Shown here: positions 1 through 5,521 of the stretch, piece by piece | Numbering within the stretch: position 1 is the first letter of the stretch | Layout of the letters: each line of letters starts with the position of its first letter | NCBI GenBank assembly: GCA_964592335.1 | Contig: CAZQEU010000055.1 | Coordinates: 1-11,453 of the forward strand | Source: CAZKUB01 sp964592335 | GTDB taxonomy: Archaea > Thermoplasmatota > E2 > DHVEG-1 | Direction: 5' to 3' | DNA length: 11,453 nucleotides | Translations under genes and position numbers: made by a program | The notes under the pieces: model-generated | What the model was told of the DNA's origin: nothing | Database searches by the model: none | Seen by the model: the letters and a program-made list of their open reading frames with translations, nothing else

Positions 1-80
1 GTTTAAGAATCAAATCCAAAAGGCGATCAAAAGTATAATTTTTCAACAGCCTAAAAACATCTTTTTTTCTTTTCTAAATT

Positions 81-88
81 TTTTTAAA
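81..88 (+). promoter_or_regulatory. TATA-like box of the nth gene
   Basis: TTTTTAAA lies 24 bases before the GTG at 112. That is the archaeal TATA-to-transcription-start distance and, with no ribosome-binding site present, suggests leaderless transcription. The area is T-rich, so chance matches are easy. Confidence 0.4.
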
Positions 89-111
89 CCATCTTTTATT
101 TCAACTATTTT

Positions 112-777
112 GTGAAAGAAATCAAAGATATAGATAAAATAATTAAATTACTAAAAGAAGAACTTAAAAAATACAATCCACCAGTTCTATCAAAAAAATG
201 GGAAAAAATAAAAAAAACACCATTTACAACACTTATATCATGTATCCTTAGCCTTAGAACAAAAGATGAAGTAACCGATAAAGCATCGGTAAGACTTTTT
301 ACAAAATACAGTACAGCTGAAACACTTTCAAAAGCACCAATTGATGAAATTGAAAAACTAATTTATCCTGTTGGTTTTTATCATACAAAAGCAAAAAGAA
401 TCAAAGATATATCACAGACTCTTATTGATATATACAACGGCAGGGTTCCTGAGGATTTCAATGAACTGTTAAAATTAAAGGGGGTTGGAAGAAAGACTGC
501 AAATATTGTAATGGTCTTTGGTTTTAACAAAAAAGATTTTATCCCCGTGGACATCCATTGTCACAGATTGCCAAATCGCCTTGGGTGGATTAAAACCAAA
601 ACAGCTGATGAAACAGAACAAAAACTCAAAGAAATACTTCCCAAAAGATACTGGTATGATTTCAATCATTTATTTGTACAATTCGGTCAAAGCATATGTG
701 TGCCGATATCTCCTTTTTGCAGTAAATGTCCAATCGAAAAATACTGCAAAAAAGTAGGTGTTAAAAGACAAAGATAA
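112..777 (+). CDS. nth: Endonuclease III-family DNA glycosylase/AP lyase
   Basis: This is a 221-residue base-excision repair enzyme of the HhH-GPD family. Such enzymes remove oxidised pyrimidines and nick the abasic site. The helix-hairpin-helix with the catalytic lysine is visible at LKGVGRKTAN (residues 122-131, Lys128). The catalytic aspartate is Asp147 in VDIH. The C-terminal 4Fe-4S cluster motif is complete, with Cys196, Cys203, Cys206 and Cys212 spaced C-X6-C-X2-C-X5-C. Its length matches E. coli Nth (about 211 residues). The start is GTG at 112. The frame is closed by a stop at 85-87, and no other ATG, GTG or TTG lies between. No ribosome-binding site is visible, but a TATA-like box at 81-88 sits at the right distance for a leaderless transcript. 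It is a single-gene unit. The family call is secure; substrate preference (thymine glycol versus other lesions or mismatches) cannot be read from the sequence. Confidence 0.95.
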   Translation: MKEIKDIDKIIKLLKEELKKYNPPVLSKKWEKIKKTPFTTLISCILSLRTKDEVTDKASVRLFTKYSTAETLSKAPIDEIEKLIYPVGFYHTKAKRIKDISQTLIDIYNGRVPEDFNELLKLKGVGRKTANIVMVFGFNKKDFIPVDIHCHRLPNRLGWIKTKTADETEQKLKEILPKRYWYDFNHLFVQFGQSICVPISPFCSKCPIEKYCKKVGVKRQR

Positions 778-826
778 AATTATATATCCATATTTTAATA
801 TTTATTTGTAGGGGATAATTCTAAAA

Positions 827-832
827 TTTTTT
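827..832 (+). terminator. Possible T-run terminator after nth
   Basis: A run of six T residues lies about 50 bases after the nth stop, inside a very AT-rich spacer. Archaeal RNA polymerase can terminate on T-runs without a hairpin. The run is short, so this is weak evidence. Confidence 0.3.
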
Positions 833-837
833 GTTAA

Positions 838-852
838 AAAATCGATGATTTT
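838..852. promoter_or_regulatory. Palindrome touching the TATA box of the wHTH regulator
   Basis: AAAATC-gat-GATTTT is a 6+6 inverted repeat with a 3-base centre. It directly abuts and overlaps the TATA-like element TTATAAAC (851-858) in front of the winged-helix gene at 895. The placement is what an autoregulatory operator would have. AT-rich palindromes of this size can arise by chance. Confidence 0.3.
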
Positions 853-894
853 ATAAACATGCTTTTACATACTTTTTAATAATGGGAAGATGGG

Positions 895-1227
895 ATGCAG
901 GATGATAGGCAAAATACTTTTTCTAAGGAGAACTTAAGACCTCTTGTTGTCAGATCACTTAGAAGAAGTAACGTTAGAAAAAAAATTACAGAATACCTTT
1001 TTGAAATAAGCCCCAGCGGTAGTTATACTTCTGAAATTGCATATAATGTAAAAACTACTCCTACAAATGTTTTAGGCGCGATTAGAGGAATGGGAACTCG
1101 TTATAAATCAGAAGAGTCACTAATTGAATTAAAACTAGTTAAACAAATAGATAACAATAGTAATATCAAAATATATAAGCTGACAGATTTTGGAAAAGAA
1201 CTAATACAGTCAATTAAAAAACCATAA
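895..1227 (+). CDS. Small winged helix-turn-helix regulator, possibly EarA-like
   Basis: This is a basic, cytoplasmic, 110-residue protein that consists mainly of one winged-helix DNA-binding domain. A first helix covers about residues 26-38. A helix-turn-helix covers about 44-66, with TSEIAYN followed by the recognition-helix stretch TPTNVLGAIRGMG. A beta wing follows at about 80-96, ending in IYKLTDFG, which is typical of winged-helix regulators. No ligand-binding or dimerisation domain is attached. The ATG at 895 is the only sensible start; the ATGs at 882 and 890 are in other frames. The size, fold and closeness to an archaellin operon resemble the euryarchaeal archaellum activator EarA. 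I cannot confirm that from sequence memory, so it remains an inference. The fold itself is fairly certain. It ends 13 bases from the stop of the convergent gene at 1241. Confidence 0.75.
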   Translation: MQDDRQNTFSKENLRPLVVRSLRRSNVRKKITEYLFEISPSGSYTSEIAYNVKTTPTNVLGAIRGMGTRYKSEESLIELKLVKQIDNNSNIKIYKLTDFGKELIQSIKKP

Positions 1228-1240
1228 AATAAACTATTTT

Positions 1241-1456
1241 TTATATTTCTCTACCTTTTCTATTTACTTCAAACATTGTAGTAACATATCTTTCTTCAAC
1301 TTGAGCCATGTTTCCATCTTCAAACTGTACGACTAACCAGTTACTAGGATGAGGATAGGTATTGACAACAATTGCTTTTTTTTCATCGTTTTCCGGGTTA
1401 GCAGGATCTTTTACAAGAACTTCTATCCCTCTTCTAATTCCTCTATCTCTTAGCAT
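1241..1456 (-). CDS. Unrecognised 71-residue protein, probably beta-rich
   Basis: I do not recognise this gene. It encodes a soluble, mixed-charge 71-residue protein with no signal peptide, cysteine or membrane segment. The alternating pattern around residues 26-57 (KKAIVVNT, WLVVQFEDG, AQVEERYV) suggests a small beta-barrel, perhaps SH3-like, with a connecting YPHPSNW loop. The start is well supported: an ATG at 1456 preceded by GGAG seven bases upstream on the minus strand, with an AT-rich TATA-like stretch farther out around 1500-1515. It is divergent from the surface protein at 1574 and convergent with the wHTH gene. Its clear ribosome-binding site and compact fit between neighbours argue that it is a real gene. 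Confidence 0.65.
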   Translation of the reverse strand: MLRDRGIRRGIEVLVKDPANPENDEKKAIVVNTYPHPSNWLVVQFEDGNMAQVEERYVTTMFEVNRKGREI

Positions 1457-1543
1457 TTTTTTACTCCAAAATATAAAATGTTTTACATTCTCTAATCTTT
1501 TATTATAATATAATAATTACCTATTATAGAGAGTATAACCAGA

Positions 1544-1553
1544 TTTAAATATA
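1544..1553 (+). promoter_or_regulatory. TATA box of the PGF-CTERM protein gene
   Basis: TTTAAATATA ends 20 bases before the TTG at 1574. This predicts a transcript beginning at or very near that codon, so the mRNA would be leaderless or nearly so. Confidence 0.5.
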
Positions 1554-1573
1554 TAATGTTGTATACATAGTTT

Positions 1574-2134
1574 TTGAGGGTGGTATGCATTAAAACAAAA
1601 AATTTTATTGTAACAATACTAGTGGTTTTATTATTTACAACAACATCTATATTATTTGTAGAGAATGCCGGTGCAAGAGAGAATGGTTCAGATTTAGATA
1701 TTGTTGGAGAGCCAGAATATGAGTTAATCAACAAAATAACAAGAGATGGAAATGTTATTGGATGGTCATATAAAATTAATGTTAAAATAAAAAATAATGG
1801 CGATAGACAATCCGAAGAAACAGTTGTAAGATTAACTGATGAAGATGATGTCTCTTTGTCAAAAACTTTAAAAATAGATGCCGGTGAAACTGAAAACATA
1901 TTATTTAACTGGTCTGCAATATCAAATAAAGATCAGAATATAGAAATTTCTTTTTTCCCATCAAATAAAGATAAAGCTCATACAAATTATAACAGTGGAT
2001 CGACTACATTTACAATAATAATAGGTGATTCTGATGGAGTTGCAGGAACAAGCACACCTGGTTTTGAACTGATATTAACGGTGTTAGCAGTAATAATAGT
2101 GATTTTTTATTCAAATAAGAAAAAAAGAAAATAA
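1574..2134 (+). CDS. Exported surface protein with CARDB-like domain and PGF-CTERM sorting signal
   Basis: This protein of up to 186 residues is predicted to be exported and anchored at the cell surface. A hydrophobic signal segment covers residues 11-34 (ending near NAGA). A beta-sandwich region at about 48-150 resembles CARDB-type domains, with a conserved-looking VKIKNNGDR strand-turn and later DAGETENILFNWS. The C-terminus has a PGF tripeptide at 162-164, then a hydrophobic helix (165-179) and the basic tail NKKKRK. That is the PGF-CTERM signal, which is cut by archaeosortase A with lipid attachment in other Euryarchaeota. The start is uncertain: TTG at 1574 fits leaderless transcription, GTG at 1580 is next, and an ATT at 1589 would suit the GAGGGTGG at 1576-1583 as a ribosome-binding site. 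Its ligand or partner is unknown. Confidence 0.8.
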   Translation: MRVVCIKTKNFIVTILVVLLFTTTSILFVENAGARENGSDLDIVGEPEYELINKITRDGNVIGWSYKINVKIKNNGDRQSEETVVRLTDEDDVSLSKTLKIDAGETENILFNWSAISNKDQNIEISFFPSNKDKAHTNYNSGSTTFTIIIGDSDGVAGTSTPGFELILTVLAVIIVIFYSNKKKRK

Positions 2135-2150
2135 AAAAACTATTTTTTTT
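2133..2150. terminator. Bidirectional A/T-run terminator between convergent genes
   Basis: Seven A, CTA, then eight T form an inverted repeat between the stops of the convergent genes ending at 2134 and 2149. It supplies a T-run to each transcript. Confidence 0.5.
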
Positions 2151-2580
2151 AATATTCTTCTGCAATAATCTTTACATGATCAACAGTATTTATTTCTTCC
2201 CCACTATATGATATTATATTAGTAGGAGCAATATTTTGTTCAACATAATCTTTGGGTAGATTCTCGATTTGTCTAGGCTCACTAGTGTAAAGTAGTTTAT
2301 TTTCCTGATCATAAAACTCAGCTGTAACTTCGATGTTTACAGTTCTTCCAGCTATGTTTTTAAAAAGATATTCAACGCCCATACTAATTAACTTACTATT
2401 ATCTGTTTTAGGTATTAGTTTAGCATGAACTAGTCTTACAACTTCTGATTCAAGTTGAATTTTATTTGAAATATTATCATCTGTAGTAGTAGCCTGTTCC
2501 TGACATCCTGATAAAAAACCTATAGATAGCATTATACTGATAATTAATATCCAATTTATTTTCCTCATTTTTATTCCCAT
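2149..2580 (-). CDS. Small predicted lipoprotein with FxLyD-like beta domain
   Basis: The product has 143 residues. It starts with a basic region, then a hydrophobic segment (residues 9-25) and a lipobox-like LSGC with the cysteine at position 26. It is therefore predicted to be lipid-anchored on the outer face of the membrane. The remainder is a Ser/Thr/Asp linker followed by a beta-rich domain at about 47-142. That domain contains GVEYLFKNIAGRTV, EFYDQENKLL and a closing VDHVKIIAEEY, the pattern of FxLyD-type extracellular domains. The ATG at 2580 gives MGIKMRK. The second ATG at 2568 is a good alternative because GGATGGGA lies just upstream of it as a ribosome-binding site. Binding target unknown. 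It is convergent with the PGF-CTERM protein, so two surface proteins lie side by side. Confidence 0.75.
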   Translation of the reverse strand: MGIKMRKINWILIISIMLSIGFLSGCQEQATTTDDNISNKIQLESEVVRLVHAKLIPKTDNSKLISMGVEYLFKNIAGRTVNIEVTAEFYDQENKLLYTSEPRQIENLPKDYVEQNIAPTNIISYSGEEINTVDHVKIIAEEY

Positions 2581-2698
2581 CCATTTTTTTAAGATGATAA
2601 GTAATATGATATTTATTATTTATAATTTTATAATCTAAAATATTATTTTGATGTTATTAGAAATATTAATAATGGCTGAATTGATTTAATATTGAGAT

Positions 2699-2716
2699 TA
2701 GGAGGGATAGAAATTG
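2699..2716 (+). promoter_or_regulatory. Strong ribosome-binding site fixing a TTG start
   Basis: The sequence TAGGAGGG sits 8 bases before a TTG at 2714. No ATG is available in frame for the first 19 codons, so this site decides that the gene begins with TTG. Confidence 0.7.
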
Positions 2717-3142
2717 CCAGATGTTTCAAACTCAGAAATCGTTAATCATGTTTTAACAAATCTTATTAATATGTCAAGTAGAAAAACTACTAAAGAAGAG
2801 GCATACTCTATAATGGATGATCTTATTAAAAGGTTTAAAAATAAATATGATTTTTTAGAAAACATTGAAATTAAAGATACCCGTTTTTTAGAGTTACAAG
2901 AGCCAATAACTATCATGTCGGGTATTGATGATGTTGAATCTGATAAAATTGGAAAAGCTCTTTATGATATAATTAGGGATATGAATGTTTCTCTTGGTAA
3001 AAAAGCAGGTCATTTTTTTATTAAAGAACTGCGGACAAGAATTGGTGAGAATTATACAACAAAGATTGAAGATATGGGACTTGACCTTGGTCTTATGCAG
3101 CTTGAGTTTGAAGTTAGTCAAATGACAAAAAAATTAGAATGA
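2714..3142 (+). CDS. Unrecognised acidic alpha-helical protein upstream of the archaellins
   Basis: I do not recognise this 142-residue protein. It is predicted to be soluble and cytoplasmic, mostly helical and acidic, with no cysteine, signal peptide or membrane span. An N-terminal helix pair (about 5-50) leads to a loop with RFLELQEP (57-64). A second helical block (about 70-138) includes SDKIGKALYDIIRDM, GKKAGHFFIKELR and an amphipathic end, LGLMQLEFEVSQM. The start is TTG with a strong ribosome-binding site. An 8-T run follows the stop. It is the last gene before the archaellin promoter and on the same strand, so an archaellum or chemotaxis link is possible but rests only on position. Confidence 0.7.
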   Translation: MPDVSNSEIVNHVLTNLINMSSRKTTKEEAYSIMDDLIKRFKNKYDFLENIEIKDTRFLELQEPITIMSGIDDVESDKIGKALYDIIRDMNVSLGKKAGHFFIKELRTRIGENYTTKIEDMGLDLGLMQLEFEVSQMTKKLE

Positions 3143-3150
3143 TTTTTTTT
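3143..3150 (+). terminator. T-run terminator ahead of the archaellin promoter
   Basis: Eight consecutive T residues follow the TGA at 3140-3142 directly, typical of an archaeal T-run terminator. This makes the archaellin cluster a separate transcription unit. Confidence 0.5.
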
Positions 3151-3202
3151 CTCCTACTAAAGTTTACAGATAAGTGTGTATCAACATTCCTTGATGTAGA
3201 CT

Positions 3203-3228
3203 CATATGCATAAATACCTGCATATGCA
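3203..3228 (+). promoter_or_regulatory. Direct repeats upstream of the archaellin TATA box
   Basis: CATATGCA occurs twice, at 3203-3210 and 3221-3228, offset by 18 bases. A TACATC follows at 3233-3238, and CCTGCA occurs at 3217-3222 and again at 3241-3246. These lie about 25-50 bases upstream of the TATA box, where archaeal activators bind. The TACATA-like element recalls the reported EarA site, but the match is imperfect. Confidence 0.45.
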
Positions 3229-3246
3229 CTTGTACATCCACCTGCA

Positions 3247-3262
3247 AACAAAGTATATAAGC
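3247..3262 (+). promoter_or_regulatory. BRE/TATA promoter of the flaB1-flaB2-flaB3 operon
   Basis: CAAAGTATATAAGC contains an AT-rich TATA core (3254-3260) preceded by purines, as in archaeal BRE/TATA elements. It predicts transcription starting near 3283-3288 and a leader of about 50 bases before flaB1. Confidence 0.65.
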
Positions 3263-3294
3263 TTTCTAGATATTTGTGTGGTTAGCACTCTAAA

Positions 3295-3313
3295 AGTTGT
3301 TTAATACACAACT
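3295..3313 (+). promoter_or_regulatory. Leader hairpin just upstream of the flaB1 ribosome-binding site
   Basis: AGTTGT (3295-3300) pairs perfectly with ACAACT (3308-3313) across a 7-base loop. The hairpin ends 4 bases before AGGAGGG (3317-3323), so it could affect ribosome access or mRNA stability. The stem is short and AT-rich and would be weak at high growth temperature. Confidence 0.4.
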
Positions 3314-3334
3314 AATAGGAGGGATGTGAAGAAG

Positions 3335-3982
3335 ATGGGAAAATTCAGACGAATATTGAAAGAAAAAGATATTGGAAGCATTGGAATAGGCGCGATGATA
3401 GTTTTTATCGCTATGGTTCTTGTCGCAGGTATTGCCGCTTCTGTTTTGATTCAAACTAGTTCAAATCTTGAATCTCAAGCATTGGCTACAGGTCAAGAAA
3501 CCACGGCAGAGGTTGCAAGTGGACTTGCTGTTGTGAATATTGAAGGATATCAGACAGGAGACTATATAACTAAACTTGCGGTAGCAGTTAGACCAAGAGC
3601 AGGATCAGCTGATATTGATCTTTCTGAAACAGTAATTGAAATATCTGATTCAGAAACAAAGAACTTCTTAGTATGGGATGATGCATATACAAATCAAAGT
3701 ACAATCGGCGGTGATCTTTTTGCTGCAAGCTTTGAGAGTTCTGCAACTCTATTTAGTATTATAGTACTAGAAGATGCTGATGGATCATGTGGATCATCGA
3801 CACCTGTTATAAACTCTGGAGATCTAGTTGCACTTGGTATTAGTACAAGTGATTGTTTTGGCTCAGGTCTTAGCCCAAGAGATGATGTATGGGGACTTGT
3901 AATGCCTGAAGAAGGATCACCTGGTGTAATAAATTTCAGATGCCCTGCTTCGTTTACGGATGCTATATTGGAGTTGCAATAA
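3335..3982 (+). CDS. flaB1: Archaellin (archaeal flagellin) FlaB1
   Basis: This is a filament subunit of the archaellum, 215 residues from the ATG at 3335. The class III signal peptide is 14 residues long (MGKFRRILKEKDIG) and is predicted to be cut by FlaK after Gly14, before SIGIGAM. A hydrophobic helix for the filament core follows (about 15-45), then a beta-rich outer domain with typical archaellin motifs (VRPRAG, LEDADGS, EEGSPG) and a C-terminal LELQ. Three cysteines (152, 174, 203) are present. One Asn-glycosylation sequon (NQS, Asn120) is visible. A GTG at 3326 is also in frame but sits only 3 bases after the AGGAGGG; the ATG gives the same ribosome-binding-site spacing as the next two archaellins, so I prefer it. 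First gene of the operon. Confidence 0.93.
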   Translation: MGKFRRILKEKDIGSIGIGAMIVFIAMVLVAGIAASVLIQTSSNLESQALATGQETTAEVASGLAVVNIEGYQTGDYITKLAVAVRPRAGSADIDLSETVIEISDSETKNFLVWDDAYTNQSTIGGDLFAASFESSATLFSIIVLEDADGSCGSSTPVINSGDLVALGISTSDCFGSGLSPRDDVWGLVMPEEGSPGVINFRCPASFTDAILELQ

Positions 3983-3998
3983 GGAGGTGGATGAAGAA

Positions 3999-4670
3999 AT
4001 GAGAGATATATTTAAAATAATAAAAAACAAGGATGTTGGAAGTATTGGTATTGGTGCAATGATTGTGTTTATTGCAATGGTTTTGGTTGCAGGTATCGCA
4101 GCATCGGTTCTTATACAAACAAGTACAACACTGGAATCTCAGGCGATGGCAACAGGTAGTGAAACAACAGATGAGGTTGCTGGTGGTATAGCAGTCTTTG
4201 ATGTAGAAGGACATGTAGATTCTACTTCTGGGAATATAGATGCTCTTGCAATAACCGTTCGACCAAGATCAGGTTCGCCGGAAATAGATTTAAATGAAAC
4301 AATTGTGCTACTTACTGATGGTACTACAAAGACACTGCTTGCATATAATTATGAGGATGCTGCAGGTTTTAATGCATCTGTAAATACGAGTGATGGAGCT
4401 GTATTTGGTTTTGACTATTCTACTATGGACAATGATGAATTTGGAATACTAGTACTAGAAGATGCTGATAGTTCACTTTCTAGATTTACCCCTGTATTGA
4501 ATCGTGGAGACAAAGTAATGCTAATGGTTGATTGCTCTGCTGCTCTTGGAGATGATATTTCAGTACGTACAGATGTCTATGGATACATATATCCAGAACA
4601 TGGATCACCTGGAGTAATATCGTTTAGAACGCCGTCATCATACAGTGATACTGTATATGATCTACAGTGA
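3999..4670 (+). CDS. flaB2: Archaellin FlaB2
   Basis: This archaellum filament subunit has 223 residues, starting at the ATG at 3999. An AAGGAGGTGG ribosome-binding site (3981-3990) is almost perfectly complementary to archaeal 16S rRNA ends. An in-frame ATG at 3960 overlaps the end of flaB1 and is not a credible start. The signal peptide MRDIFKIIKNKDVG is predicted to be cleaved after Gly14, before SIGIGAM. Then come the hydrophobic core helix and the outer domain with VRPRSGS, LEDADSS and EHGSPG. Three Asn-glycosylation sequons are visible (Asn99, Asn125, Asn129). There is only one cysteine (179), unlike the paired cysteines of the other three. It lies 16 bases after flaB1 and 15 before flaB3. 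An 84-base stretch coding for the core helix is identical to flaB3. Confidence 0.93.
   Translation: MRDIFKIIKNKDVGSIGIGAMIVFIAMVLVAGIAASVLIQTSTTLESQAMATGSETTDEVAGGIAVFDVEGHVDSTSGNIDALAITVRPRSGSPEIDLNETIVLLTDGTTKTLLAYNYEDAAGFNASVNTSDGAVFGFDYSTMDNDEFGILVLEDADSSLSRFTPVLNRGDKVMLMVDCSAALGDDISVRTDVYGYIYPEHGSPGVISFRTPSSYSDTVYDLQ
4047..4130 (+). repeat. 84-base perfect repeat, copy in flaB2
   Basis: This stretch, encoding the hydrophobic core helix from GIGAM to STT, is identical base for base to 4731-4814 in flaB3. The flanking coding sequence differs at many positions. Confidence 0.9.
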
Positions 4671-4685
4671 GGAGTGTGATAAGAA

Positions 4686-5372
4686 ATGAATATATTTAAA
4701 ATAATAAAAAATAAAGAAGTCGGCAGTATCGGTATTGGTGCAATGATTGTGTTTATTGCAATGGTTTTGGTTGCAGGTATCGCAGCATCGGTTCTTATAC
4801 AAACAAGTACAACATTGGAGACCCAGGCGATGGCAACAGGTCAGGAGACCACGGAGGAAGTTGCAAGTGGTATTGCTGTATTTGATGTACTAGGATATGC
4901 GGCAAGTACTGCTGATATTTCAAAACTTGCAATTGGCGTTAGACCAAGAGCTGGATCTGATGGTATTGATCTAAGTGAGGTATACGTTGTAATTTCAGAT
5001 ACTAGTAAAAAAGTTGTTATGAATTATACCACGTCTTTCTTTGGTAATCCAGAAGGTCTAGATGACATATTTAGCACCTCCCACAGTGTATTCCCAGATG
5101 ACAATTATTCATATGGTGATGCTAGTAATACAGATGGCTCTAGATTTGGTTTACTAGTAATAGAGGATGCAGATAGTTCTCTTTCATCTACTGCACCGGT
5201 AATGAACCGTGGAGACAAAGTATACATATGTATCAATGCTACTGGTTGTTTCAACACTATTGCAGAGAGAACTGATGTATGGGGTATGATAGTCGCAGAG
5301 GAAGGATCACCTGGTATTCTATCATTTAAAACGCCAGCATCATATACAGACGCTGTAATAGATCTGTTATAA
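4686..5372 (+). CDS. flaB3: Archaellin FlaB3
   Basis: This archaellum filament subunit has 228 residues, starting at the ATG at 4686, 11 bases after a GGAG (4671-4674). The 13-residue signal peptide MNIFKIIKNKEVG is predicted to be cleaved after Gly13, before SIGIGAM. The core helix is followed by an outer domain with VRPRAGS, IEDADSS and EEGSPG. It carries a short insertion around residues 119-148 compared with flaB1. Sequons for N-glycosylation are Asn113, Asn140 and Asn184. Cysteines are at 182 and 188. It is the last gene of the three-gene operon; a strong hairpin and T-run lie just after its stop. Confidence 0.93.
   Translation: MNIFKIIKNKEVGSIGIGAMIVFIAMVLVAGIAASVLIQTSTTLETQAMATGQETTEEVASGIAVFDVLGYAASTADISKLAIGVRPRAGSDGIDLSEVYVVISDTSKKVVMNYTTSFFGNPEGLDDIFSTSHSVFPDDNYSYGDASNTDGSRFGLLVIEDADSSLSSTAPVMNRGDKVYICINATGCFNTIAERTDVWGMIVAEEGSPGILSFKTPASYTDAVIDLL
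4731..4814 (+). repeat. 84-base perfect repeat, copy in flaB3
   Basis: Identical to 4047-4130 in flaB2, at the same place in the gene. It reflects either a recent duplication followed by divergence elsewhere, or gene conversion confined to the filament-core helix. Confidence 0.9.
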
Positions 5373-5384
5373 AAATAAATAAAA

Positions 5385-5430
5385 GTGTGGTTTCTACCAC
5401 ACAAACTCTGTTTTTTCTTTTTTTTTGTTT
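5385..5430 (+). terminator. Hairpin plus T-run after flaB3
   Basis: GTGTGGT (5385-5391) and ACCACAC (5396-5402) form a perfect 7-base-pair stem around a TTCT loop. A nearly unbroken T-run follows at 5411-5430. It looks like a bacterial-type intrinsic terminator and should end or attenuate the flaB1-3 transcript. Confidence 0.7.
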
Positions 5431-5507
5431 TATAAATCCATAGTTTTTTATTCTGCTAATTGTTACATTTTTTTGGATGGGCTCTCTTTTTGGGTGCCTT
5501 TAAACCC
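5429..5507 (+). promoter_or_regulatory. Candidate promoters of the fourth archaellin gene
   Basis: Two TATA-like boxes are visible: TTTTATAAATCC near 5428-5439, which would give a leader of about 60 bases, and CTTTAAACCC near 5498-5507, which would give an almost leaderless transcript. Either would let the gene at 5522 be expressed apart from flaB1-3. Confidence 0.4.
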
Positions 5508-5521
5508 TTATTTACTGGGAG

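Noticed and set aside
3..38. Possible C-terminal tail of an upstream plus-strand gene ending at the TAA at 36-38 (LRIKSKRRSKV)
   Set aside because: Eleven codons with a basic bias in an AT-rich region cannot be told from chance.
1..46. Possible N-terminus of a minus-strand gene starting at a TTG at 46 and reading MKNYTFDRLLDLILK off the left edge
   Set aside because: The peptide looks protein-like, but there is no ribosome-binding site or clear promoter, only 15 codons are visible, and plus-strand frames are also open here. Not enough to call.
838..858. rho-independent-type terminator for nth
   Set aside because: The palindrome lacks a GC-rich stem and a following T-run in the right place; it fits better as a promoter-proximal element of the next gene.
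3963..4214. Cys- and His-rich minus-strand reading frame over flaB2
   Set aside because: The Cys and Asn runs are the reverse complement of the repeated Ala, Thr and Val codons of the archaellin core helix; no independent support.
4047..4814. CRISPR-like or mobile-element repeat
   Set aside because: The repeat lies in the same position of two paralogous genes, in frame, with no spacers, inverted ends or target duplications.
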